Source: Stratiolaelaps scimitus
Taxonomy: Eukaryota > Arthropoda > Arachnida > Mesostigmata > Laelapidae
Reading direction: 5' to 3'
Assembly (NCBI GenBank): GCA_019614645.1
Contig: JABWDB010000001.1
Coordinates: 12,255,501-12,319,500, forward strand
DNA: 64,000 nucleotides
Position numbers and translations under genes: made by a program. Below are positions 23,975-37,478 of the stretch, in pieces. The stretch's first letter is position 1. Every line of letters begins with the position of its first letter. The notes below the pieces were generated by a model, which made no database searches, was not told the origin of the DNA, and saw only the letters and a list, made by a program, of their open reading frames with translations.

Positions 23975-26900
23975 CACAAACACGTACTCACGCACGGATG
24001 TCGATTGATACCCTGAGCGGCTCATCCGGCGTTCGGGCCGATGTCCGTTAGCAGCGAGTTCATCTCATCTTGGCAGAAGAAGCGGCAGCAGCAACAGCAG
24101 ACGTCGTCGTCATCATCATCCGTCGCCAGACGACTAACCTGGTTACGGTGCAAAGACGCCGCCACCCCTGCTGCTCGTGCATTGCTGAGCACGACCAACA
24201 CGGCGACCAAGCGCACTGGCTTGCTGACTGACTGACCGACTACTGCCCTTCCTGTACAGGGTCGGAACGGCGTGTGCGACTGACTGTATGCGTTTATCTG
24301 TGCGTGGAACGGGTGCCGTCATCAGATGATCCTGCAGCGACTACTCACAACTCATTGGCAGCCGCAGCAGAAATAGCATCAGCAGCAGCAGCAATCACGG
24401 CGACAGCAGAAACGATCTTATCGTGGTCTGTAACAGTGGCGGCGTAGAGGTGCGCCGGCTGTGGAGGGTCTCGAGTTGTGTAGGGTCGTCTCGAGCGCTC
24501 GTCATCAACACAGGCTATAGCTATAACCCGGGCCGGAATTGGAATGGAAGTAGTTGTCGTAGTAGTTGTAGCTGCTCGAGTGGTGGTAGCGATGATAGTG
24601 ATGCTAATGACTCCTGGAGCCGATGGCAGTAACGAGCGCTGCACAGCTGGCAACAGCCACTCGACGGTGGTCAGAGTGTGAACCAAGATGAACCTGCCTG
24701 CCATAGCCATCCAGTCTCTATTCGCCAAATTTAATGGCGGAATAATAGTATATATATATATATATATATATCTATGGTTGGCGTCGCTGCTACAGTGAGC
24801 TCAACATGTACGGTGATGATTGTGTGTTGACAATAATGCCATTGCCACTGCTGGTGGCACAATTGTGCTGCTTTGGTCGATGCTACGACGTCGGGTCGCA
24901 AGTGTCGGCAGTTCAATGGCCTTTTGACAGCCACGATGCAGCATTAGCAGCAACAGCGGCCGGGGAGGAGATTGCCGGCGAGACCCTTCGCGCGGGGCGT
25001 ATAGACACACATTGACACACGCAGACGCCGCAGCGCACGGTTCTGGCTCTGAGCCGGTGATGTGCCATCGTCGCCGGTCGCCGCTCGAGGGGGGACCAAT
25101 TACTACGACAACGACCAGCACCACCACCAACAACAACAACAGCGTCACTTTTGCGACGACACCGCAGAACAACCTGAGCCAATGCGATCCCGGCTTGAAC
25201 ACGGCCGTCGATCTTTGGGTCGGTCAAATGCTGCTGCTGCAGCATGCTCCCCAGTCTTCCAACTCGAGGACACAGTAACAACAGCTCATGGCCGGTCAAT
25301 TGGCCTCTGTTGAGATTTTCTTGTTGTCCGCTGTTTGTCGTTACACCCCGAGATTCCCCTCTGAACCACCGCGGTCGCTGTGGCCGTGTCAGACTTCTCT
25401 GAGGCGCGCCTGCCTATATTATCCTCCTTCTCCAGTCTCCATCGGGAGGTAGCCAGATAGAAGACGAACGAATAACGTGAAGAACAAAAAAAATAACATG
25501 TTTTCCGAGAAGAGCGAGATAGAGAGAGAGAGAGAGAGCGAGGCAGGGACATTTAACGGAGGAAAAAGCTCAACGTTGACTTGCTTCGTCGGCAAAACGC
25601 ATGTTACAGCGACAACCATTTTACTTTTTAGTAGAGCCTTGCTGGTACCTTCTTTTACATCATCTGCCGGGGCAGTTGGCAATGATCTTCCCTCCCTTCA
25701 GCCCACACACACACACACAGACACATGCAATGCGCGGACACGTTGGCGTTGGCCGGCACCACTCTTTGGACGCTTCCTATTTTCCTCGACTCGGTTCCTC
25801 GTCTTTTTCTTCGTTCACGTTTATCTTGGTACATACCTGGTCACCTTCTGTTGCTGCTGCTGCTGTTACGGCTTCTATTGCAGCTATAAGACATACGTTT
25901 CATCTTCTCCACGACGCTGGCCCTCTTCTGGTCTCGGTCGTTTTCTGCCGCGACTTCGTACCATGGAGTCGTGGCTTTGTTGTTGCTGCTGCTGCTGCTG
26001 CTTCTGATCATGATGATGGTAATGATGGATTTTGTCGTCATTTGTTTGAAGCTGATCGTCATCCGCTACGGTCATCTCCTCCCTCTCTGTCTGCGTGTTC
26101 GTCTATCTGTCTGTCAGTGAAGTGACTGAGTGGGAGGGATTCGAAGTTCTGTGTCGATCCACGGAACCATCATCGTCATTGGCGTCTGCGTTGAGGGTCT
26201 GTGGCTGCTGCTGCTGCTGCCGCCACCGCAGCCGCGCAGTAATGGATGATACCTGCCACCTGTCTGAACCCGAATCAACAGTGTGCAGGTTAACACGTCA
26301 GCAGAATTGGCGCGACACGGTCTGGGCCGACTGATCGTTGAGCCCCGGTAACCAAAGAGCGAGAGAGAGAGGCGACGGGGCGCGCCAACGATGAGGATAG
26401 AATAGACAGCCATGATGATGTCCCTCTACACAGATAAGGACAAAGATCAGCCACTAGCCTGAAGGAACGTCTGGAAAAGCTAGCTATAATAGCTAGTAGA
26501 ACTATTCAGATCTTCGTGGAAGTAGACATCGCTGATGAGATGCAGTGTATGAAGGCATCCCAAGTCTATGGGTGCCGGAGCACAATTTCTCCGTACGCTA
26601 AAATTTACTCAACAGTAACATCATCATTATCATGTATCGATGTGCACACACACACACACAAGCAGGCACTTGGTAGAATATTAATACAAGCCTTTTTTAT
26701 ATAATTGTTGGTTATTTAATACGATTGTTTTTTTCCTGCTAATCATATGAAAAATTTGAATCAAAACCTGGAATCGTCTCTACATTAGACGTCCGCACCA
26801 AGAACTTGCTGAAAGCTCTTTTATGCCTTCCTCAACAACACGATGACACATACGCTGATAATAATAATAATAACGGCGGATGAGTTTGCCCTACGCTGAT

Positions 26901-27647
26901 GTTAAAAGCTCCTACTTTCAATCCGCAGAGCAAGTCACGCACGCTGAGAAGGCTGTTCGTATTCCAAGGCACGTCTAGACTGTCTACACAGCTTTCAGCT
27001 TTCCCGATGTCTATCTATTCGATACCTCACTCGTTTGGATATCCTTCGACTATTAGAGGCACCGCCCAAAACTAGATGGTTTCGATAGCAGCAGTAAAAC
27101 AGTTCACCCGACAGCAACAAAAAGAACTCTGCTAAACAAGCACATCGGTATATATCAGACATTCTTGGAAATACGATCGATATTGCGAGAGAGCGAACAA
27201 CAACGACTACAACACACACACACATTCAATGGTATCTCGTGGCAAGCAAAGAAACGCCTAGGTTTATAGGAACAACCTTAAGCCGTTGCCGTGCTGCACA
27301 GCAAATTCTCACCGATTTCGCGCGTTGGGTATAGCGTTTGTAGTAGAAATACCGGATCATCGGGAAACTTTCTGATCATTCCAAGTCACTTGATATGCTC
27401 AACGGTCGATGTGATAATAATAATAATATATTTTTCTTGTCAAATCAGTTCGTATGGGCACCCACGTATATAATAAACATCACATCGTTATCCTAATAAC
27501 TTAGAGGTTCACTTGGTTAAAGGTAAATAAAGGGGCTTACTTACTAAATTGAATTAAGCTAAACCGATCCATTATAGCCATCAGCGACAGCTACAACCAT
27601 CGTCGCATCACTGGTCATATGGATTTCGTTGTTGTGTACTCATTTTG

Positions 27648-27695
27648 ATTCAACAGGATATATATATATATATATATATATATATCCTGTTGAAT
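27648..27695. repeat. Perfect palindrome: 11-bp arms around a (TA)n tract
   Basis: The left arm ATTCAACAGGA (27648-27658) and right arm TCCTGTTGAAT (27685-27695) are exact reverse complements and flank an uninterrupted TA tract. The whole 48 bases can fold as one cruciform or hairpin. Confidence 0.95.
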
Positions 27696-30600
27696 AGCCT
27701 CTAGCTATTTATAGAGGGAGAATTACCCGTTGGAAACCACCATGCGTGGACTGTTTTATAGTTGTTTATTTGGATGGTTATAATTCTCGCGATGTTTCCT
27801 AAAGCAATACCGCTCAATTAATAGATAGCAACGTAATGTTACGATGGTGAGATGAGTGAAGGATTATCATCGTCGAGTGTCGAGTGAAGCTCCCATCTTC
27901 TACTATTACGATCTATTTCTCCTCATAGGTTATTTCATCAATTGAATCCCGATCGAACCATCGTTCATTCGCTCGACCGATCGAACGGTGGATTCATCGG
28001 CACTGACTCCATACAGCGATGTAACTATTTGACAGGACCACTTGCGAGATGGAAGAGGTGTTCACTCCCAAGGGGCGATGACCAAGCAACCTCTGGATGG
28101 TCGCTGTCCCCGTCTGGTACAATGACGTTAGTAAGTACAGGAGGGACTGTAATGATTATCATTATTTCTACTACTACTACTACTACTCCTATTCTCCAAT
28201 CGAATCCCTCCAATATGTCATCGTTCTATCTATCCATCTATCTCTCCACTGGTGAAGAATCTGCATTGTGTCCTTTTGTACGATATCTCGACCAGCTCGC
28301 GGCATCTCCATCGTTCGCGTCGTCGTGAGAACGCCGAGTTGTCATCGTCGAAGCCGTGTCAACACTTCAGCAGTTGAAGTATATCCTCTGTCTGTCTGCC
28401 TTAGTGACTCCCGATGTTGACCCATATTGTGCAACATAGGGATGGAATGTTGCTGCCGCTGACGTTGACCCGATTGGGGTCCAGCGTTTCGCAGGTGGTG
28501 GAAGGGCTCGGCTGGGCCATAGGTAGCATCAGTGCGTCGGGATGTTCCATCGACAGCAAATAGCACAATAAAAAGCCAACAACAAGCGAAGGAGGCACTC
28601 CTGCTACGCGCAATAGCGGCACTATGGCGGCTTTGCCTTTTACTATGCCGTAAAAGCATCTTCGAGCTGGCCTCTTTGAGCTTCAGCCAGCGAGGCAAGC
28701 TGCCCTCCATAGAGTGAGTAGGAGTCCTGCTTAAAGCGAAACACTTCGTTGCATAAGCAGGCTCTAGCAATCGTTTGGGACAAAATAGGATTTCTCGCAG
28801 ACAATGACTCATAGATATTTTTATCCTGACTGTCGTTACATTGTTGGTACTCACCAGATGGAAGAGCCTGTCCATAGGAGGCTGGTTACATTTGGCCTAT
28901 ATAAAATCGTAGATAAGCAACATGTTGTAGCCTTTGATGTTAGCGTACTCCCGAATTTATTCACACGAGGATAATCGTCAAATAAGAGACTTTCTCGTCG
29001 ATTACCTGCAGCCTAGCCGTCTCTGGTGTGCTGGGAGACAAAACATTAGTTTATAATTTCCTCATATTTTCCGAATATTCTTCCAATGTCTATAATAACG
29101 ATACAGCGATTATATTGCTGATCATTGTTCATTATTTATCCGTTTTATTCGTATGCACGCTTGGCAAGAGTGTAATGTATTCATCGGTTTCAATGAACGC
29201 TCAAATATAATAATCTAATCGGCCCCGTTTCAATCGTCTCGTCGAGCCATCTAATATGCGTACAACATAGTACATATATGGTACATGTATACCTTAATAT
29301 ATCGCCTGAGCGCCGTTAGTGTGATATTCTCAACAAAATAATCAATGCTTGTCTGCCATCGTCGGCTGGCGAGGCCGCGATGCGTCTGTGATGCATCCAC
29401 GCCTGGCTAATAATATAGGTAATTCTTCCTAAATCTGTACAAGTACGAATGCAATCTTGCTTTCTTAGATGTGCCCGTGCAAATGTCATTTCCAAGTACA
29501 GTTCGTCGGCGTTTATAATGGATCGGGAAAAGTCGGATCGAATGAGATTTTCGTTGAAAAAAAAAAGACAAAAATTGACCGGATATACAAATTCATCATT
29601 CCCATGCACGTGGGAAATAGGAAATTAGCAAGAGAAACAGCTGTGGCCACCATTGGTGTAGCGGATACGCCCGGTGGGTAGATTCTACGAGCTGGGGCCG
29701 CCAGAAGAAGTGTTTGTGCTACGGGGTAATATACAGCGAAGGAAAGAGCTGAATCGGGCCACATTCAAATTGTTGGTCATTGGCCTCGTGCAATCTGCCC
29801 AGTGGGCCGCCGCCCTATAGCCTATCCGCTAACCTGCCATCGAAAGTGTGCTTATTTGTGTGTGTCCGGGATGTCTGAACGTGTCCACGTGTACGCCAGT
29901 AATAAATTAATTCATTCACATCAAACACGGCGGCTAATCACACTCCACAGAACGGCGAAGGAGCTAGACAAGTTGCTTCAGATCGTGGTAGCTGCAACGG
30001 TACGGCCGTGTTCGCCCGAGTAGTATAACAGTTTTGCAGTCTGAATAACAACGGCGTACTTTGGTCGTATTAATTAAACGGAGCGAATTGCCGCGCGATT
30101 TTGCTCACCGCGTGGGCACCGCTTAATATGTGTATTACATCCGTGAGACGATATTCGGGTGGTGGCTGCTTCGTCTTCGACGCTGGGCCGCGCGATCCGT
30201 TACGGGCAACCCAGCTATCGTTGTAGTGCAGTCATTCGTTCCAGTTTTCCAGTTTTCTGCGTCGTTTAGTGGTCTTCATCGGTCAGATGGCGATCGTATC
30301 GCTGTACACGACTTGATTTTCGAGCTGTCGTGGCCGCCAACAATCGCCGGCCACCACGGCTACAGTCCACCGGTGGCGGTTACCGCTGCCGAAAACTGAC
30401 AAATGAAGCAACGACAGCAACATGCTCATCATCGTCATCATCACCATGAGAAAAAATTTTCATGTGGATGTGAATGCGCAGAGGTCCGCCGCGCACAGAA
30501 ACACCTTGCATGTCTAGCTCCTGCCTTCAAAGGCGGTGGCGTGTACGGCGCACCGCGCAATTCGTACGGTTACCTCACGCGTTCATCTCATACCACCAGA

Positions 30601-32240
30601 GGGGTTGTAACTAGCGGCAACATTAACAGATTGTTCAACGTGGATGGCCACCACGTGTTCAACAAAAATGGATGATCTGCTGAGCATCCGCTCGCATGAT
30701 CCACCCAAACCTGACAGGGGCCGCGTTCGATGATACCGAAGCGGTGCCTGGCTTTCATATGCTCGCCGTTTTCATAACACGTGGCGGCGGCCATTAACAC
30801 CTAAGTGTTATATGTGATCTAGCCGAAGTACTACTACTCGTACTGCTATTACCGTAGTCTTTCGATGTAGAAATTATGTAGCGCCAATATTGCCCGGCGG
30901 TCATGATGGCGGCGGCGGTTAATGCCTGTTGGAACTTCATGCGGGGATAACACTTCAGAAGTGTTGTTGACCCACAAGCACCAACACCCTTCCGAACAGA
31001 ATTGACGACCAGAAATGGAACCAGTGGATAAGTCAGCTCTCGCTGGTGGATATTGATGTTTTCTATCGGTGCTGCTGTTGTTGTTATTGGAGTCGAGCAC
31101 GCCGACTCTTCTCTCCCTGCAGTGGTTCTTGCTGGAATATGTATAACAGCAAATGACCACCGCGACATAAGCGCACAGGGTAAATGAGGGCACTGAGGGC
31201 TACCGCCACCAGGAGTAATAATAACATATAGATGAATATGAACATGGGGCGAATCGACTTGCATTTGTGATCGCGGTGCCCCAGATGATTCCAGATTGTG
31301 GATATGGGTCCTGTCAGAGACATCCTGCTAACAGCAGAATGAGCGAGTCCACAGACAATAGCTCCGCAACAACGATACGGGCTATCGAGTCGTACAGGGA
31401 TCATCAGCATTTGCAAAACGAGTGCTTTTTGCGGTGTGGTTGTGCATATCACCAGAGCTGAGCGGTGATTAGTTACTTAGCTCGCTGTTATTAGTGTGAT
31501 TATTTAGAATACAGCGGACTAGAATATGTAATTACTGTATCGATAAACAGCTCGCCGCCAAGCTCCTCTGTCATCGTGGTGCTATTGTAGCGTTTATGAA
31601 TATTTATATATTGTTTTTGGAATTCATTATTAGTATAATATAATAATTCTTATCGACGGTCGATACGGTCGCCGTGTGGACCTGGCGGACGGCTCTTCTT
31701 CGCCGGGGAGACTTCGAGTGTTCGCTATTATTCGATGTCCGGTTGGACTGAGCCCGAAATCCGGTACAAACAGATTAAAATGCGATATTCAGTTGAGTGG
31801 GAGACCTATGTTTCTCTTGCCTATCGTGATGAGGATACAGTATCGCTCTGTTAGTATATAGGGTACGATATATATGAAGGGCCATTCATCAGAACACGCT
31901 ACTGCTGACACTGGACAAAACGCAAGCGGAGCGCGAGACGACTGCAGCGCCCAGCCCCGTAGCGTCCCCGCGAACGCTCGCGCAACCAACCGAAGATCAC
32001 TGAACGAGTGATCCGTGCGGGTCGAAGCAAATCTGAACGGAGCTCACCAGCAAAGCACACCCCCGCGTTGATGGCGGACCTGGTAGAGACGGAGGTGGAC
32101 GTGGCTACAGCAGCGGCAACAGCCGCGATAAACAGTCTCCCCGGCCGTGATGGTCAGCCTCGCGTGCTGCTGCACCGCGTGGCGGCCCGGTACGCTTTGA
32201 TTTTTGGCACTTGGCCATTTCTGCCATTTGTCTTCTCCCC

Positions 32241-32261
32241 TGTTGTTGTTGTTGCTGTTGT

Positions 32262-32293
<32 letters not shown>
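32241..32293. repeat. (GTT)n triplet repeat
   Basis: This is a GTT run of about 53 bases with two interruptions. On the opposite strand it reads as AAC and gives the artificial poly-Asn/Gln frames seen there. Confidence 0.95.
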
Positions 32294-32442
32294 CTTTTCT
32301 TCTTCTTGGTTTCTTTGTTGCAGCTGTTCCTCTGCTGTCATATTATAGGACTAGTATTTGACGTATGCTAACGCTGCGTGTGCATGTATGTATCGTAACA
32401 GAACGCCGTTCCATTAGCGCAGCAGAAAAAAAACATGGTCAG

Positions 32443-32484
32443 TCCCTCCCTCTCTCGACCCGGATCGAACGAGAGATAGAGGGA
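32443..32484. repeat. Imperfect inverted repeat
   Basis: A pyrimidine-rich left arm (32443-32457) and a purine-rich right arm (32470-32484) pair over about 15 bases with two mismatches around a 12-base loop. Confidence 0.8.
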
Positions 32485-32982
32485 GAATTGACTTCAAAGT
32501 TGCCAATGGTCATCCCGTCTACGGCTGGAACATAGACGGCGATTCGTTGTTGTCGACTGGGTGTTCTCTATTTATGTATACTGGATTTGGCCTGGTGATC
32601 ACTGATCACTGCGCAGATGCTGTACGGATGCATCAAGTACCAGCAAGTACAGAGCGGCGGAGGGACGGTGATAGATGAATGTTGGAGAAGACGACGGGTT
32701 ACGCTGAGGTGACCGTAAACGCCAACGGACAGCGGCCGACGTTAAAGACGGGCCGTGGTAGACACTTTGTCAGAGCAAAGATTCGAAACGAAATACTTGT
32801 TCTTTCTTATCTTGTTGACAGCGTTTTTGATTTTCGCCTGTTGGTCAGTCACCACTGCTCTAGTTCACTCCCGACTCGTTAATTCAAGCAGCACTGCAGC
32901 AGTCACCCAACGTCGAGTCGGACTTGTAGATCAGTTGCTACTTGTATGTAAAATAAAAGCATGTGGTACCTTTTAAGTTAAT

Positions 32983-33003
32983 CGTGTGTGTGTGTGTGTG
33001 TGC
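32983..33003. repeat. (GT)n microsatellite
   Basis: This is a GT tract of about 20 bases just after TTAATC. Confidence 0.9.
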
Positions 33004-33349
33004 GCGTGGGTGTGAATGTTTAATTTTTGGGTCTCAGCAGACGGATGTCTGTTTCTGAAACGCACGCAGGGTGTTACTCTTCGTTGGAGCCTTATCGACC
33101 TATATGGCAGAACGAAATTGACCGGCGAACCGTCCCACCGGTGATTGTCTGTTTGGGATCCAGTCCAGGCATCAATGTCTATTTCAAACTAATTCGGCGG
33201 ACAAATCCACGTTCATTCTCCGGTGCTGACCGGCGTGCGCATGTAAATGTTCACTTTTTGCACATTTTGTGTGCGCCTGTGAACATCTATACGTTGGCAC
33301 ACATATACTTTTAGTGACACTGGAGCATAGCTTTTTGTAGAAACTACTC

Positions 33350-33351
<2 letters not shown>

Positions 33352-33383
<32 letters not shown>
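33352..33383. repeat. (TA)n microsatellite
   Basis: This is a TA tract of about 32 bases in the large intron. Confidence 0.95.
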
Positions 33384-33387
<4 letters not shown>

Positions 33388-34026
33388 TGCTCGCTCGACT
33401 AGAGACTGTTCGCACAGCATTCGACTGATTAACGGGTGGCGATCATGTAACGAAGGCGACATGTGGACATTATCTGCTACTTTCATCGCCACGAAATGGT
33501 GGTCGGGTCGTTCATTCGACTGATTACCTTCGCCGCGGGCTTGTATTCACGTCTCATTAGGCAGACACATTGGGTTAGGTAGACAGCGAGAACATTGTGA
33601 AGATTCTGAAGATCCCTGCTCCCTCTCTCTCTCTCTCGTGGCATTCGCAAACGACCACGACACCGTTCCCAGCAGCCCAAGCTAATCGCAGCAAGCAAGA
33701 AATGTCTCTTTCTGTCCGTCGACGATGGCGGCGGTGGCGAACGTGACGTGTCGCTGCTTCGCGACCTCAACCACGACTACTACCACTATTAACTGTGAGC
33801 AGTTCAGCTGGCCGGCCAGCGTGCGCGCATTTGTGTGTGTGTGCATGAATGTATCGTGCGTGGGACTTTATTGCGCCTGGCGTTCGCGCCCGTTCGAGTG
33901 GGAACAAACAAGCACAGCAATTGACACAAGCAGCTTTCAGCCACAAGCAGCTGTTTGCAGCGAGAGCAGCAGCTGCTTTTGTTTGTGACAGCCGTTTGCG
34001 TTGCCGCTGTCGTCGTAATATTCGGT

Positions 34027-34088
34027 TACCACCACCGCCACCACCGCCACCGCCGCCAGCAACAACTACACCAGCAGCAGCAGCAAGC
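34027..34088. repeat. CCA/CCG then CAG triplet repeats
   Basis: A run of CCACCG triplets is followed by CAGCAGCAG, inside a GC-rich island. Confidence 0.85.
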
Positions 34089-37000
34089 ACGTCGACGCGA
34101 CACGGCAGCCGAGCGCCGTGGCTTCGATGTGAACGAACAGGTGGCAACAACCTTTCCAGCCGGGCAGTAATGTGTTGACTCTGCTGTTGCTGCTGCTACA
34201 GCTGCTACTGCTGCTGATTCGGTTAGACAGTCACCGGAGCTGAAAACTTCTATTCAATGGCGGCCGTGGCGGCGGCTGCTCCTGGCGAATGCTGAACGAA
34301 CGTGACAACGTAGCTTTGCAGAACTACAGCTACACAGTTCGCAAGTGCCGGCCGCAGCAGCAGCCGCAGCAGCTCGTAAAGCCTAAATGTACACGCGCAT
34401 TAGACGTGCATTTAGACCCGCTGGGACGACGTCGACATCGAATTATTGAATGCGCGCTACTTTGATTGATGCTGGCTAGAATTCACGATGGTGTCGGGAA
34501 TTCTACTCATCATATAGACATGCATAGAGTCATGCGAATCATGGCTATAATTTTGTTCATGGTTATAATTATCAATTTTAATATTATTATTATTATTATC
34601 ACTATTATAACAAGACACTGTTGTCGCCTACTCGCGGTATTACTTGGAACGGCAGCAAGAGCGCCATTATTCACGCTGTACTGTTCATTAATTAAAGATT
34701 TAGTAATTATACTGTATTTGGTATGCCTTCTTGAGTAATGTATGAGAGGAACTCTCAACGTAAGCTTTGCTCGGAAAGAATTCATTTCTTCAGAATTACT
34801 AGAGACTCTCAATTCGTGTCATTGTTATGTTTCGGGTCGAATCGCTGTAATTATCCATGGCACATGTCTATGATCTTTGTCTAGTACAACGGCATATGAT
34901 ATCATTGGCGGACCTGTTGTTGTCTTGGAAATCGAACAAATACATTATAGACTCAGTTAGGGGCTAGAGCATCTATTGATGACAGCTCGTCCCAAGACGG
35001 GTTATTGAAGGTGGACGTAGTATAACATCATAATATTATATGTATATTAAGTTCGAAATGAGAACACACGAAACGGTGGAATCAGCAATCGTTTGCATGA
35101 TTTTTTTCTACCCAAGAGACTATTGTGCAATTTTATTCAAGCTCTCAATAAACAGAATCGATATAGCTGAACATGTAATACGGTAAATGATTGTACGCTT
35201 CACTCGAAGGATAATTTCGTTTCGGCGTTTACAGCTTGCAATGTATAAATGTGTTTATATATATATGACTTGCCTGATATCGCTGGTGCTCCGTTTCCGT
35301 CAAGAACCACCTTCCTTCAGCGATGCCACCAAGCTTGTCTCGACTAACATTCGCAGATTCGTCACCTGTACGCGATCGGGTTCTGCAATTGCATTCCGCC
35401 ACGAACGTCCATTTCGTCTCCTATGATGAACGTTATCAACTGCGGTTGAGTACGGTATAGCGACTCATCCTGTTATCTTTTTGCGTCGGACATCGACAGA
35501 TCCAACTGTTCCTGATACACATCGGCTGATTGGCGAATACAGATATTTACCTAACCTCTGCCAGCTCAGCTCAGCCTGGCTTTGCCCTATGGTCGAATAT
35601 TAGTACTCGTTTTGCTGTTAATGTTAACCATCAACTCTTCATTTTGATAGAAACATTCGCTTTTTTTGCTGACGCCGAGTTGTCTTGAGTTACCGTTGAA
35701 GCTGCTGCTGCTATTGCGGCTGATTCTCAATCTGATTCAGATGCCCGACGGCCTGGGGCTGAATTGCGTTCGTTGTCAGAGATAAGAGGTTATTGGAGCA
35801 GGAAGTGGCCTAGCCACCACACCGCGGTATCTCGCTCAGCGCTGGAATTGGCTCTGTGACAGAGAGAGAAAGAGGGAGAGATGTGTTTGTGCGTGTGCGT
35901 GGGATGTCCGTTCACTTCTTTGATCGTAGCGACAGTGGCCGTAGCCAGCTTCCGTTAATGTGAAGCGTTGACATGTTATTGCGGCTGCTGCCACCGGCTC
36001 TATCTATCGCAGTTGTGTATTGAACCGACGTAGATTGCTACCTGCTGCTGCTGCTGCTGTTGTCGACTGCTGTTGACTTTGTTGTTGTTGCTTTTTGGTG
36101 CAATGTCACGGCGCTGTACTGGTAGCGGTGGCAATGGTGGTACCGCCGTCGCGTTGGATCGCGTTGCACCGTCTTCACGGAAAAGTCGTCGTCCTTGACG
36201 CCACCGCCGCCGCCGCCGCCACTCGACTTGGAATTAGATAGAGCCGAGCAACATTGGCGGGGCGGCATTTGCTGAGCAAGGAACGGAACGAGCAACCGAG
36301 TGCCCATATCGAACAGTATAAAGGTACAACAAGGTACTTGCAAGCTGGGCGCACCGTCGGAACAGTCAACAGCAGTAGCAGCCGCAACAATTACTGCCAT
36401 CGAAGCCAAGGTAGCAGCAGCAGCACCATCACCACCACCATAATCATCACCACCGCCTCTGCAAACTCGGCACTACCATCGCCAGGGATGTTTGGTGGAT
36501 GAGTGCATCTTCCGGCAGCTCAGCTGTAGCAGCAACAGTTGAGTTCGACAACTTGTTGGCCTCGACTATCCACATGAACTTGTGGCAAATCGGCGATACG
36601 CTGCCATCTGAGCGATACTACCAATGTAGCGATATTAAGATTGCCACTGCCATAAGCGTGAGCCCAAAAGATGTTTGCTTTGTGTCTATATTTATATGTG
36701 TCTCGTTGAACGTATAAAGCGCGAATCAAATTATGCCCGCACCTATTCAACGGATAGACGATGAGAATGAGACGCTATCACCTTCCGGAGGACGCCGGGG
36801 CTGTGAGCGGCGTCATGGTGCCAATCTCAAGAGGCGAGCAGCAGTAACAACAACAGCAAATTTCAGCGTAAACATCAATAGGAATCGCCGTCGACACTGT
36901 CTGTGTCAATTGCCGTGAGGGCAAGCTACCCATTTAAATATGTCGCCTCGGATACCTAGCGGCACCCCTAATGTCCAGCTTTTGGTGCCGTCGCTCCGGG

Positions 37001-37455
37001 GTAAACAAGCATGAAATAAACGTAATTTTCGTCATTGTGCAGGACATATGGCAGGCTCATAATCGATGCTCGTAGTATCCCCAGCTTAAGATAGAACACT
37101 GATCGCCAGGCAATTAGCCTCGGGCGCATGAACGGAGCGGTACTTGGGAAATGTCGACGGTTTCCGAGTGTTTGATCATTGCTCTTGTCGTCGCTATTGT
37201 TGACAGCTGCTATTGCTGCAAGTATCACTAATTACGATAACTATACTAATAGCATCATGATCATTAGTTGATTCCGTCGGAAACCCAATACCCGTGCTCG
37301 GAACTCTCTCCACGATGTCTTTGCTATTGTTGCATCTGTGATTGGATATTTATTTGTTCAGATCTGCTACATTTTTGATCATGTTCAGCGGCAATTTTCC
37401 CGTCGGTAGCTTTGAGCAGGTCAGATATATATATATATATATATATATACACTGA

Positions 37456-37478
37456 CTGACTAATTGACTGTTAGTCAG
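37456..37478. repeat. Perfect 8-bp hairpin next to a (TA)n tract
   Basis: CTGACTAA and TTAGTCAG are separated by 7 bases, just after a TA tract at about 37426-37449. Confidence 0.85.

Noticed and set aside
32105..32341. Minus-strand frame with long Asn and Gln runs
   Set aside because: This is a direct translation of the (GTT)n repeat. There is no unique sequence long enough to support a protein.
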